Shown one piece after another: positions 1 to 5,345 of a DNA stretch of 5,345 nt (position 1 is the stretch's first letter; the number at the start of each line of letters is the position of its first letter). The stretch spans positions 1 to 5,345 of the forward strand of contig JAEYXC010000400.1 of NCBI GenBank assembly GCA_023428655.1. Direction: 5' to 3'. Below the pieces are notes generated by a model. That model saw only the letters and a list, made by a program, of their open reading frames with translations. It did not search any database and was not told where the DNA came from. A program made the translations under genes and the position numbers. The stretch comes from Bacillota bacterium (lineage in GTDB: Bacteria; Bacillota; Clostridia; Lachnospirales; Lachnospiraceae).

Positions 1-57
1 ATCCTCAGGATTTATGCTGTTTAAGCTGTAATACCATTTCTCCATTTTTACGAGAAA

Positions 58-114
58 TTTCAAAATTTTAAAGCAGAAAATCATATTTCAAAGGTCAAAT
101 TGCTATTTTTCAAA
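58..114. repeat. Three direct copies of TTTCAAA in the leader
   Basis: The heptamer TTTCAAA occurs at 58-64, 86-92 and 108-114, with start-to-start distances of 28 and 22 bases, each set in a T-rich 5' context. The copies lie upstream of the candidate promoter for the transporter genes. AraC-type activators commonly bind direct repeats upstream of a promoter, so these could be operator half-sites. The region is very AT-rich, however, and chance recurrence of such a motif is quite possible. What is seen is the repetition; the regulatory role is inference. Confidence 0.3.
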
Positions 115-143
115 GCATGGCACCACATCCTCTGAGTTTACTT

Positions 144-170
144 TTGTGACGAATCAGGTAAGCTTATAAC
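144..170 (+). promoter_or_regulatory. Weak candidate promoter for the transporter operon
   Basis: TTGTGA at 144-149 (4 of 6 matches to the SigA -35 TTGACA) precedes TATAAC at 165-170 (5 of 6 matches to the -10 TATAAT). The spacer is only 15 bases, shorter than the optimal 17, which would fit a promoter that needs an activator. It lies about 25 bases upstream of the first start codon, so the leader would be short. No better match was seen in 1-195. The true promoter could also lie outside the window. Confidence 0.3.
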
Positions 171-195
171 AGAACAAACAAGAGGGGGCAATAAG

Positions 196-1173
196 ATGTC
201 GATGAAGAAAAATACGGCAAATCAACGGGGAGGCATGGGAAGGAAGAAAGGCTTCATTCAGGATGTGGTAATGAATAAGTTTTCTTATTTAATTGCTCTT
301 CCGGCTATGATTTATGTTTTTCTATTTAATTACCTGGCTTACCCTTATATGCTGATTGCTTTTCAGCGTTATGATTATAGGAATAATTCTATTATAGATA
401 TTATCTTTCGAGGGAAATGGGTTGGGTTAGATAATTTTAAGTTTTTCTTCGCCTCCCAGAATGCGTTTCGAGTTACCTGGAACACGATTTTCTTGAATCT
501 GTTGTTCATTATAACAGGTACCGTGATGGCGGTATTATTGGCAATCCTATTGAATGAGCTTCGAAGCAAATGGTTTATCAAGATCACGCAGTCCATTATG
601 CTGTTTCCCAGCTATATCTCATGGATTATGGTTAGCTACATTCTAATCAGCCTATTCTCTACTCAATACGGCATTGTGAATACAGCCATTAAGGCCTTCG
701 GTGGCGAGGCGGTAAATTGGTATACGGATCCTAAGGTGTGGCCGGTAATTCTCGTTATTATGAAGATATGGAAGGGAGCAGGAATGAGTGCTATTATCTT
801 TCTCGCTTCCATCGCCGGTATTGACTCCTCTCTTTATGAAGCGGCAGCGATTGATGGTGCGGGTCGCTTCCAGATGATGAGACGGATTACATTACCCTTA
901 CTTATGCCAACCATTGTAATCATGACCCTGTTATCCTTGGGCAAGATAATGTATGGAGATTTTGGTATGATTTATGCTCTGGTAGGAGATAACGGAACAT
1001 TATATAAGACGACGGACATTATCGATACCTATATCTTCCGTTCCATGCGTCAGGTTGGGGATATGTCCCAGTCTACCGCAATCGGGCTATTTCAGTCAGG
1101 GATTGGCTTTGCTATGGTTTATGGCTCCAATTGGCTGGCGAGAAAGTTTTATCCGGACGGTGCACTCTATTAA
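196..1173 (+). CDS. Carbohydrate ABC transporter permease, LplB/UgpA type
   Basis: This 325-residue inner-membrane permease is one of two forming the channel of an oligosaccharide importer. Hydrophobic segments are visible near residues 31-51, 96-120, 130-155, 182-206, 230-250 and 290-310, giving the six helices usual for the MalF/UgpA-like subfamily. The cytoplasmic EAA loop that docks the ATPase starts at E215 (EAAAIDGAG) and ends in the typical ITLPLLMP. The N-terminus is basic and cytoplasmic. The length fits the LplB family. The start at 196 is preferred over the ATG at 202 because an AGAGGGGG Shine-Dalgarno at 181-188 lies 7 bases upstream. It is followed 25 bases later by the partner permease. 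Family assignment is firm; the substrate is not readable from a permease. Confidence 0.93.
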   Translation: MSMKKNTANQRGGMGRKKGFIQDVVMNKFSYLIALPAMIYVFLFNYLAYPYMLIAFQRYDYRNNSIIDIIFRGKWVGLDNFKFFFASQNAFRVTWNTIFLNLLFIITGTVMAVLLAILLNELRSKWFIKITQSIMLFPSYISWIMVSYILISLFSTQYGIVNTAIKAFGGEAVNWYTDPKVWPVILVIMKIWKGAGMSAIIFLASIAGIDSSLYEAAAIDGAGRFQMMRRITLPLLMPTIVIMTLLSLGKIMYGDFGMIYALVGDNGTLYKTTDIIDTYIFRSMRQVGDMSQSTAIGLFQSGIGFAMVYGSNWLARKFYPDGALY

Positions 1174-1198
1174 ACGATCGATGGAAAGGAAGTAAAAC

Positions 1199-2071
1199 AT
1201 GAAAAAGTATTCCTGGGGCAATTTCTTTATCAGCCTATTTATCCTGGCCTTTACACTGCTATGCTTCTTACCGATGCTGTTGACCTTTATGGTCTCCATC
1301 ACCGATGAGACAACAATCATGCGATATGGCTACAGCTTTATACCAAAGAAAATATCCTTTTATGCGTACAGCTTGATGTTTCGGGATGGCTCCTCCGTGA
1401 TTAGAAGCTACATCATATCGATCTTTGTTACGGTAGTAGGAACTCTATCCGCTGTTGTTATCACAGGGTTAGCCGCCTATACCTTGGCCAATAAGAATGT
1501 GAAATACCGTAATGTGTTGGGGATGTATTTCTTCATTCCAATGGTATTTGGTGCAGGAATTGTTCCCTGGTATCTGATTTGTAATATGCTGAACCTGCGT
1601 AATAATATGCTGGCATTGATTGTTCCGGGGCTCCTGTTCAGTACCTTTAATATGTTTCTGGTGCGGAATTTTATGAGCGCACTACCGGATTCTCTTAGAG
1701 AGTCGGCAACCATAGACGGTGCCAATGATTTTATCATTGCAGTAAAAATTTACTTTCCCTTAACAGTTCCGGCATTAGCCACCATAGGACTGTTCTATGG
1801 ACTTGGCTATTGGAATGACTGGTGGAATGCCATTATGCTGGTGGACAGTGAGAAGCTATATCCAATTCAGTATCTTTTATTACAATTAAAGTCACAAATT
1901 GCAATGCTGAAGGAGCTTCAGTATCTTGGAGGTGCAACAGGAATGACGACACCGTCGGAATCGATTAAGATGGCAACAGCCATTGTAACCATCGGCCCCA
2001 TTGTCCTGTTATACCCGTTTTTACAAAAGTATTATGTGAAAGGTCTGGTAGTTGGCTCTGTAAAGGGTTAA
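1199..2071 (+). CDS. Carbohydrate ABC transporter permease, YtcP/LplC (MalG) type
   Basis: This 290-residue protein is the second permease of the importer and would pair with the product of the upstream gene. Hydrophobic stretches lie near residues 9-31, 71-96, 106-128, 136-157, 188-205 and 260-281. The ATPase-docking EAA loop appears as ESATIDGAND from E168, with Ser in place of the first Ala. It is followed by a YFPLTVPALA helix and the conserved YWNDWWNA segment at 204-211. The C-terminus, FLQKYYVKGLVVGSVKG, is the hallmark ending of the MalG-like YtcP/LplC group. An AAGGAAG ribosome site at 1186-1192 sits 6 bases before the ATG. The short gaps on both sides (25 and 28 bases) support one transcript with its neighbours. 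Substrate unknown. Confidence 0.93.
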   Translation: MKKYSWGNFFISLFILAFTLLCFLPMLLTFMVSITDETTIMRYGYSFIPKKISFYAYSLMFRDGSSVIRSYIISIFVTVVGTLSAVVITGLAAYTLANKNVKYRNVLGMYFFIPMVFGAGIVPWYLICNMLNLRNNMLALIVPGLLFSTFNMFLVRNFMSALPDSLRESATIDGANDFIIAVKIYFPLTVPALATIGLFYGLGYWNDWWNAIMLVDSEKLYPIQYLLLQLKSQIAMLKELQYLGGATGMTTPSESIKMATAIVTIGPIVLLYPFLQKYYVKGLVVGSVKG

Positions 2072-2099
2072 AATACATATAACAAAAAGGAGAGAATTT

Positions 2100-3638
2100 A
2101 TGAAAAAAATCATGGCTTTATTACTTGCCCTAGTGGTTACGATATCACTACTGGGTGGCTGCCAGCAAGCAGCGGACAATAAGGAGGAAGCAAAGAAGGA
2201 CGCACCACAATCAACACAGCAACCCGCAGAAGCTGGGGATACGACAGCACCCACGGAGACGGTGAAGCTGCGCTATGTTATTCCGGGAGATGCTCCCAAG
2301 GATCTTGAGAGAGGCCTAAAGGCAGTGAATGAAAAGCTTGCTGCGGATGGTATCGGTGTGGAAATTGAACTACAGTTCTATGCTTGGGATGTATGGGATC
2401 AGAAGCTCAATATCATGCTTTCTACGGGCGAGGAATTTGATATGTTTCATGTTATGAATGACAGAGTTTCCTTGGCAAATTATGCATCCCGAGGTGCTCT
2501 GGCAGACTTAACACCTTATATGGAGCAGTACGGAGCAGCAATCAAGGAGGTAAATCCGGAGCTTGCAATGAAGTCCGGCCAGGTAGGTGGTAAGCAATAC
2601 GGTATCCCGGCTTATTGGGTAGAAAGTGCATTAAATCATCAAGCAACATTACGTACGGACATTCTTGAAAAATATAATTTGAAGATGCCCACAACCTTTG
2701 AAGAGTTAACTGCAACCTTTGAGGAGGTTATGAAGAAATGGGATGGTGTGCAAAAGCCTTACTTCCCCATGGCAGGAACGGAGCAGGTGGGTGGATATTT
2801 CTTCAACAGTGATAATAACTATGTTCTTTATGATAAGATGTTTTATGTAGGACAGGATGGAACCGTTATGAATTATTTTGAGACTGAGGCCTTCAAGGAA
2901 AGCTGTAAGAATGCCCGTCTCTGGTATGAAAAAGGATTAATAAATCCCGACGTGTTAACTACCTCACATGAACAGCTGGACAATCAGCTAAACAGTGGCG
3001 ATTGGTTTGTTCATGCCGGAACCATTGGGGATATCTCCAATTTGAAGAAGAATTACCCGGATATCACCGTGGATGACTTTGCTTGGCTTGATTTCGATAC
3101 AACCACTCCGGAGATTCGTCCTTACGGAACCCGTAATATGCAGGCAGTTCCTTTGTCCAGTAAGCATCCGGAGGCGGCTGTCAAATTCATTAACTGGTTA
3201 TATTCCAGCCAGGAGAATTTTGACCTCTTCTTGTATGGCGCAGAGGGAATTGATTATAAGAAGCTGGAGGATAAGAATTATGAGGTTATCATAGATTCGA
3301 CGACCGGACAGATCCCCTATTCCTTTGCAACCTGGATGATTGGTAATATTAATTACATATATACCAGTACTACGGCACCTAAGATTACCAATGAGCATCT
3401 GTATAATTTGGATACAACCGCAGTAGAAGGGTATGCCTCTCAATTTACCTTTGATGGCTCCGCCGTACAGACTCAGCTGGCAGATGTAAATACACAGATT
3501 GCCGCAGTGATTGCTCCGATGGCAGCAGGTGTTGTAGATTATGACACGAATATCGAGGAAGCACTGGAGCTACTAAAGAAGGCAGGAATTGATGAACTGG
3601 TAACCGAATTTAAGACTCAGCTGGAGGCCAGCAGGTAA
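2100..3638 (+). CDS. Extracellular solute-binding lipoprotein, LplA-like (family 1)
   Basis: This 512-residue lipoprotein captures the sugar outside the cell and delivers it to the two permeases encoded just upstream. Residues 1-20 form a lipoprotein signal peptide (MKK, a hydrophobic core, then the lipobox LGGC with acylated Cys21). A charged, Gln/Ala/Thr/Pro-rich tether follows to about residue 54. The mature fold begins at TVKLRYVIPG. Aromatic residues W95 and W99, and the GKQYGIP motif at 164-170, are typical of large family-1 binding proteins of the LplA type. From about 375 (FLYGAEGIDY) to the end it resembles the DUF3502-like C-terminal part of LplA proteins. The length of just over 500 residues is usual for the group, which generally binds oligosaccharides rather than single sugars. 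AAGGAG at 2087-2092, 7 bases before the ATG, supports the start. The ligand is not identifiable here. Confidence 0.92.
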   Translation: MKKIMALLLALVVTISLLGGCQQAADNKEEAKKDAPQSTQQPAEAGDTTAPTETVKLRYVIPGDAPKDLERGLKAVNEKLAADGIGVEIELQFYAWDVWDQKLNIMLSTGEEFDMFHVMNDRVSLANYASRGALADLTPYMEQYGAAIKEVNPELAMKSGQVGGKQYGIPAYWVESALNHQATLRTDILEKYNLKMPTTFEELTATFEEVMKKWDGVQKPYFPMAGTEQVGGYFFNSDNNYVLYDKMFYVGQDGTVMNYFETEAFKESCKNARLWYEKGLINPDVLTTSHEQLDNQLNSGDWFVHAGTIGDISNLKKNYPDITVDDFAWLDFDTTTPEIRPYGTRNMQAVPLSSKHPEAAVKFINWLYSSQENFDLFLYGAEGIDYKKLEDKNYEVIIDSTTGQIPYSFATWMIGNINYIYTSTTAPKITNEHLYNLDTTAVEGYASQFTFDGSAVQTQLADVNTQIAAVIAPMAAGVVDYDTNIEEALELLKKAGIDELVTEFKTQLEASR

Positions 3639-3669
3639 TAGTAGATAGTCACTTTTTTACTGTATTTAT

Positions 3670-3712
3670 GACAGATAAATCTTTGGAGTGAGGGCTCCAA
3701 GGATTTTCTGTC
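3670..3712 (+). terminator. Long stem-loop after the binding-protein gene (attenuator or 3' stabiliser)
   Basis: The arms at 3670-3688 and 3695-3712 pair over 18 base pairs, including one T-G wobble (3682/3701), with a single bulged T at 3676 and a six-base loop TGAGGG (3689-3694). It starts 32 bases after the stop codon of the lipoprotein gene. The sequence immediately downstream is TTGCTATCC, not a clean T-run, so it is a poor classical intrinsic terminator. Such hairpins after binding-protein genes often protect the upstream mRNA or only partly stop transcription, raising binding-protein output over downstream genes. The structure is seen directly; the function is inferred. Confidence 0.5.
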
Positions 3713-3742
3713 TTGCTATCCTTGTATAGCGGATGCTATAGT
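3713..3742 (+). promoter_or_regulatory. Candidate SigA promoter for the DUF1861 gene
   Basis: TTGCTA at 3713-3718 (4 of 6 to TTGACA) and TATAGT at 3737-3742 (5 of 6 to TATAAT) are separated by 18 bases. TG at 3734-3735 gives an extended -10 (TGC-TATAGT), which offsets a weaker -35. It begins directly after the stem-loop and about 110 bases upstream of the DUF1861 start codon, so it would give that gene and the downstream sensor gene a separate input. It overlaps GCTAT/ATAGC inverted repeats. Better than the leader candidate, but untested. Confidence 0.4.
3715..3740. repeat. Overlapping GCTAT/ATAGC inverted repeats at the internal promoter
   Basis: GCTAT (3715-3719) can pair with ATAGC (3726-3730). 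The overlapping TATAGC (3725-3730) is a perfect inverted repeat with GCTATA (3735-3740) across a GGAT spacer. The two pairings are mutually exclusive because both use the middle arm. The elements span the -35 to -10 interval of the candidate promoter, where an operator would act. They could equally be a chance by-product of the -10 sequence. Confidence 0.3.
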
Positions 3743-3830
3743 ATTAGATGAGGAGTATATTTTATAGGTAGATCAGCTCGCTTTGAAGAGGGAGATAGCT
3801 TAGCAGAATTCAAACGATACAATCCCATGA

Positions 3831-3840
3831 TAATCGATTA
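3831..3840. repeat. Perfect 10-base palindrome TAATCGATTA abutting the ribosome site
   Basis: TAATCGATTA is a perfect palindrome whose last base touches the AAGGAGA Shine-Dalgarno (3840-3846) of the DUF1861 gene. It could be a protein-binding site. A hairpin here would have no room for a loop, so an RNA role is unlikely. Low weight, because short AT-rich palindromes are common. Confidence 0.2.
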
Positions 3841-3853
3841 AGGAGATAGAGAA

Positions 3854-4804
3854 ATGTCAATCAAAGAAAAGAAAGAGCAGTTTGAAATAGAAAAATCAGG
3901 AAAGATCTATGAAAGCAATGTGCTTACCTTCCATGGAGTGGAAGGTTTTGATGTATACAATTGTTCCATCCCCTTTCGTTGGGAGGATAAGGAGTACATA
4001 TACGGAAGAGTGGAGAAAAGAGAGGAATGGGCTCGTTCCTGGGTAAGGTTGTTTGAGAAGACCGGTAAGGATGATTATACCTTGGTAAAGGACCATATGA
4101 TCTATCAGCTGGAGGATCCTTATATTAGCATTATCCATGGAGAAATGGTTCTTGGAGGAACTCATGTACGTAAGCGAAGCGGTAAGATCGATACCTACTA
4201 TGGATATTTTTATCGCGGAAATGACTTAAATGATCTAACCTATTTTACAACCGGTCCGGATTATATGAAAGATATTCGTCTGGTGGAGCTGGCAAATGGT
4301 AAAATTGGTGTTTTTTCAAGACCCAGAAGTGAAGAAATTAAGAAAAAATACGGAAGCGAAGCAATAATCGGCTTTGCGATCATAGATACCCTGGAGGAGC
4401 TGACGGATGAGGTCATCTTATCCGCAAAGCCCATTGACGGCATTCTTGATAAGGACGAATGGGGCGGGTGCAACCAGGCTTACTTATTACAAGACGGTAC
4501 CATCGGAATTATCGGCCATCAGTGTTATACCCAGCCGGTGGAAGCAGGAGAGGCTCTTGCTGTCTATGTGAACATATCCTTTGAATTTGATCCCGTCACC
4601 TTTGAAGTGAAGAATCGTAAGATTATAGGGACTCGTTCCTGTTATCCGGAGGGTCCGGCTAAGGTGCCAAATCTCATTGATTGTACCTTTACTTCAGGTA
4701 TCGTCATGAGAGGGGACAAAAAAGTAGATTTATACGGAGGAATCGGTGATACCTTAGAAGGTCGTATTGTCATTGATTATCCCTTTACGAGCCCTTTCGC
4801 ATAA
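3854..4804 (+). CDS. DUF1861 family protein, GT108/GH130-like putative mannoside-active enzyme
   Basis: This 316-residue protein has no signal peptide or membrane helix, so it acts in the cytoplasm. It matches my recollection of DUF1861, a family found in bacteria and Leishmania. Visible blocks are LEDPYIS with D88, GPDYMKDIRLVEL (134-146), IGVFSRPR (151-158), DEWGGCNQ (201-208), IGIIGH (217-222), PEGPAK (255-260) and YGGIGD (284-289). The repeated short beta blocks fit a five-bladed propeller. The EDP segment resembles the catalytic-acid region of GH130 mannoside phosphorylases, making D88 a candidate catalytic residue. The Leishmania relatives are, as I recall, the GT108 mannosyltransferase/phosphorylases that make and degrade beta-1,2-mannan. 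A role in processing an imported mannoside is therefore inferred from family and position after the importer genes. AAGGAGA at 3840-3846 supports the start. Family likely; activity unproven. Confidence 0.85.
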   Translation: MSIKEKKEQFEIEKSGKIYESNVLTFHGVEGFDVYNCSIPFRWEDKEYIYGRVEKREEWARSWVRLFEKTGKDDYTLVKDHMIYQLEDPYISIIHGEMVLGGTHVRKRSGKIDTYYGYFYRGNDLNDLTYFTTGPDYMKDIRLVELANGKIGVFSRPRSEEIKKKYGSEAIIGFAIIDTLEELTDEVILSAKPIDGILDKDEWGGCNQAYLLQDGTIGIIGHQCYTQPVEAGEALAVYVNISFEFDPVTFEVKNRKIIGTRSCYPEGPAKVPNLIDCTFTSGIVMRGDKKVDLYGGIGDTLEGRIVIDYPFTSPFA

Positions 4805-4831
4805 ATTCATTTTCATGTGTACTATCACAGA

Positions 4832-5345
4832 ATGGAGCCAAGGTTGAGAAAGTATCTTAATAAACTATTGTCCTATTCCATATATCGAAAAACCCTACTT
4901 GCTTATTCCATCAGCATCCTGTTAATCACTACCTTGATTTTGGTAAGCCTGTATGGTGTATTTATTATGAGCATCAAACAGAATCAAATTGATTCCACGA
5001 AACAGCTTCTAGAGCAGCTGGTAAGTGAGGTGGATCAACTTAAGTTGAATGTTGATAATGTCATGTCGGTCATTACGAATGATAGTGCAACCTTAAAATT
5101 TGTTCAAGACAGCAAAGAGAATAAAATGAATAACTATTATTTATATCTGCATTTGCTGGAGATCAAGAGTGCTTATTCCTATATAGAGAATATCACCGTT
5201 ATAAATTTTCATAACAATAAGTGTATTGAGTTAACCGGGGGTAACCAAAGCGGTTTGGATAATCTGGAATTCGTCTCCTCCATGCTTGTCCAGAAAAGCT
5301 TTATTGCAGCCAGAAGAATAGAGCTATTGCAGAAGGAAATTAACG
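4832..5345 (+). CDS. Membrane sensory regulator, N-terminal part (AraC-type or YesM-type), cut by window edge
   Basis: The frame is open from 4832 to the window end, giving 171 residues with no stop. Residues 21-45 are a strong transmembrane helix after a basic N-terminus. They are followed by a helical stretch rich in Leu, Gln, Asp and Ser (about 46-80) and an extracellular sensor-like region containing YLYLHLLEIKSAYSYIENITVINF. This layout is shared by large AraC-family regulators with a membrane-tethered sensor domain and by YesM-type histidine kinases, both common beside LplA/LplB/YtcP transporters. The spacing of the Y-rich segment slightly favours the AraC type. The deciding C-terminal half is missing. 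It lies 27 bases after the DUF1861 stop, on the same strand and in the same frame, so it is probably cotranscribed. The start is uncertain: ATG 4832 lacks a clear ribosome site, while TTG 4844 has one. Confidence 0.75.
   Translation, partial: MEPRLRKYLNKLLSYSIYRKTLLAYSISILLITTLILVSLYGVFIMSIKQNQIDSTKQLLEQLVSEVDQLKLNVDNVMSVITNDSATLKFVQDSKENKMNNYYLYLHLLEIKSAYSYIENITVINFHNNKCIELTGGNQSGLDNLEFVSSMLVQKSFIAARRIELLQKEIN
4834..4846 (+). promoter_or_regulatory. GGAG ribosome site pointing to a TTG start at 4844
   Basis: GGAG at 4834-4837 lies 6 bases before the in-frame TTG at 4844. That would begin the sensor protein at the fifth codon of the longer reading (LRKYLNK, with TTG read as Met). No comparable purine-rich site precedes ATG 4832, where the upstream sequence is ACTATCACAG. 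An in-frame GTG at 4817 also lacks one. Every other complete gene in the window has a strong ribosome site, so the TTG start is a serious alternative. Confidence 0.4.

Noticed and set aside
1..11. ATCCTCAGGAT inverted repeat at the left edge
   Set aside because: It is only five base pairs around one central base, at the window edge, with no context to support a function.
1..195. Catabolite-repression (cre) operator
   Set aside because: No convincing match to the TGWAANCGNTNWCA pattern was found here or around 3720-3745.
375..596. Minus-strand open frame of 73 codons inside the first permease gene
   Set aside because: It lies entirely antisense to a strongly supported permease, has no recognisable domain and carries no ribosome site of note.
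1096..1320. Minus-strand open frame across the junction of the two permease genes
   Set aside because: It overlaps two well-supported coding regions and shows no family features.
1477..1737. Minus-strand open frame of 86 codons inside the second permease gene
   Set aside because: It is the reverse reading of conserved permease sequence, including the EAA loop.
2021..2254. Minus-strand open frame over the signal peptide and linker of the lipoprotein
   Set aside because: Its Ala/Ser/Cys-rich product arises from reading the Gln/Ala-rich linker backwards.
3073..3294. Plus-strand alternative-frame reading inside the lipoprotein gene
   Set aside because: It is nested in a conserved coding region, with a basic, low-information product and no ribosome site.
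3198..3443. Minus-strand open frame of 81 codons inside the lipoprotein gene
   Set aside because: It is fully antisense to the conserved C-terminal part of the binding protein and has no recognisable domain.
3620..3658. GCTGG-AGG-CCAGC mini-hairpin followed by a six-T run, as an intrinsic terminator
   Set aside because: The five-base-pair stem lies within the last codons of the lipoprotein gene and the T-run starts 20 bases later, too far for an intrinsic terminator.
3639..3853. Riboswitch or small RNA in the gap before the DUF1861 gene
   Set aside because: Apart from the single stem-loop and short repeats, no multi-helix arrangement or known riboswitch core was recognised.
3896..4165. Minus-strand open frame of 89 codons inside the DUF1861 gene
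   Set aside because: It is fully antisense to conserved family sequence and has no recognisable domain.
4261..4473. Minus-strand open frame of 70 codons inside the DUF1861 gene
   Set aside because: It is antisense to the conserved MKDIRLVEL to DEWGG region, so it is a reverse reading of real coding sequence.

Overview
The window reads as part of a sugar-uptake locus from a low-to-moderate GC Gram-positive bacterium (Bacillota). The style suggests a Lachnospiraceae-type clostridium, or less likely a Paenibacillus relative. The pointers are strong purine-rich Shine-Dalgarno sites before the four complete genes, a classic Firmicutes lipoprotein signal, and the gene order permease, permease, lipoprotein, sugar enzyme, membrane sensor. 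The exact genus cannot be fixed from this sequence.

Layout: 1-195 is a leader with three copies of TTTCAAA and a weak promoter candidate. Three genes follow at short spacing on the + strand. They are an LplB/UgpA-type permease (196-1173), a YtcP/LplC/MalG-type permease (1199-2071) and an LplA-type solute-binding lipoprotein (2100-3638). A 215-base gap (3639-3853) holds a long stem-loop followed by a plausible SigA promoter with an extended -10. Next comes a 316-residue cytoplasmic protein of the DUF1861 family (3854-4804), related to the GT108/GH130-like beta-mannoside enzymes. From about 4832 or 4844 a membrane-anchored sensory protein begins and runs off the right edge. It is probably the N-terminus of an AraC-type transmembrane regulator or of a YesM-type histidine kinase.

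Working model (inference): the lipoprotein captures an oligosaccharide and the two permeases import it, powered by a shared MsmX-type ATPase encoded elsewhere because none is present here. The DUF1861 protein would process the sugar inside the cell, possibly a beta-1,2- or other beta-mannoside. The truncated sensor would control expression. The stem-loop and internal promoter suggest that the enzyme gene can be expressed at a different level from the transporter. I found no RNA gene, mobile element or CRISPR array.
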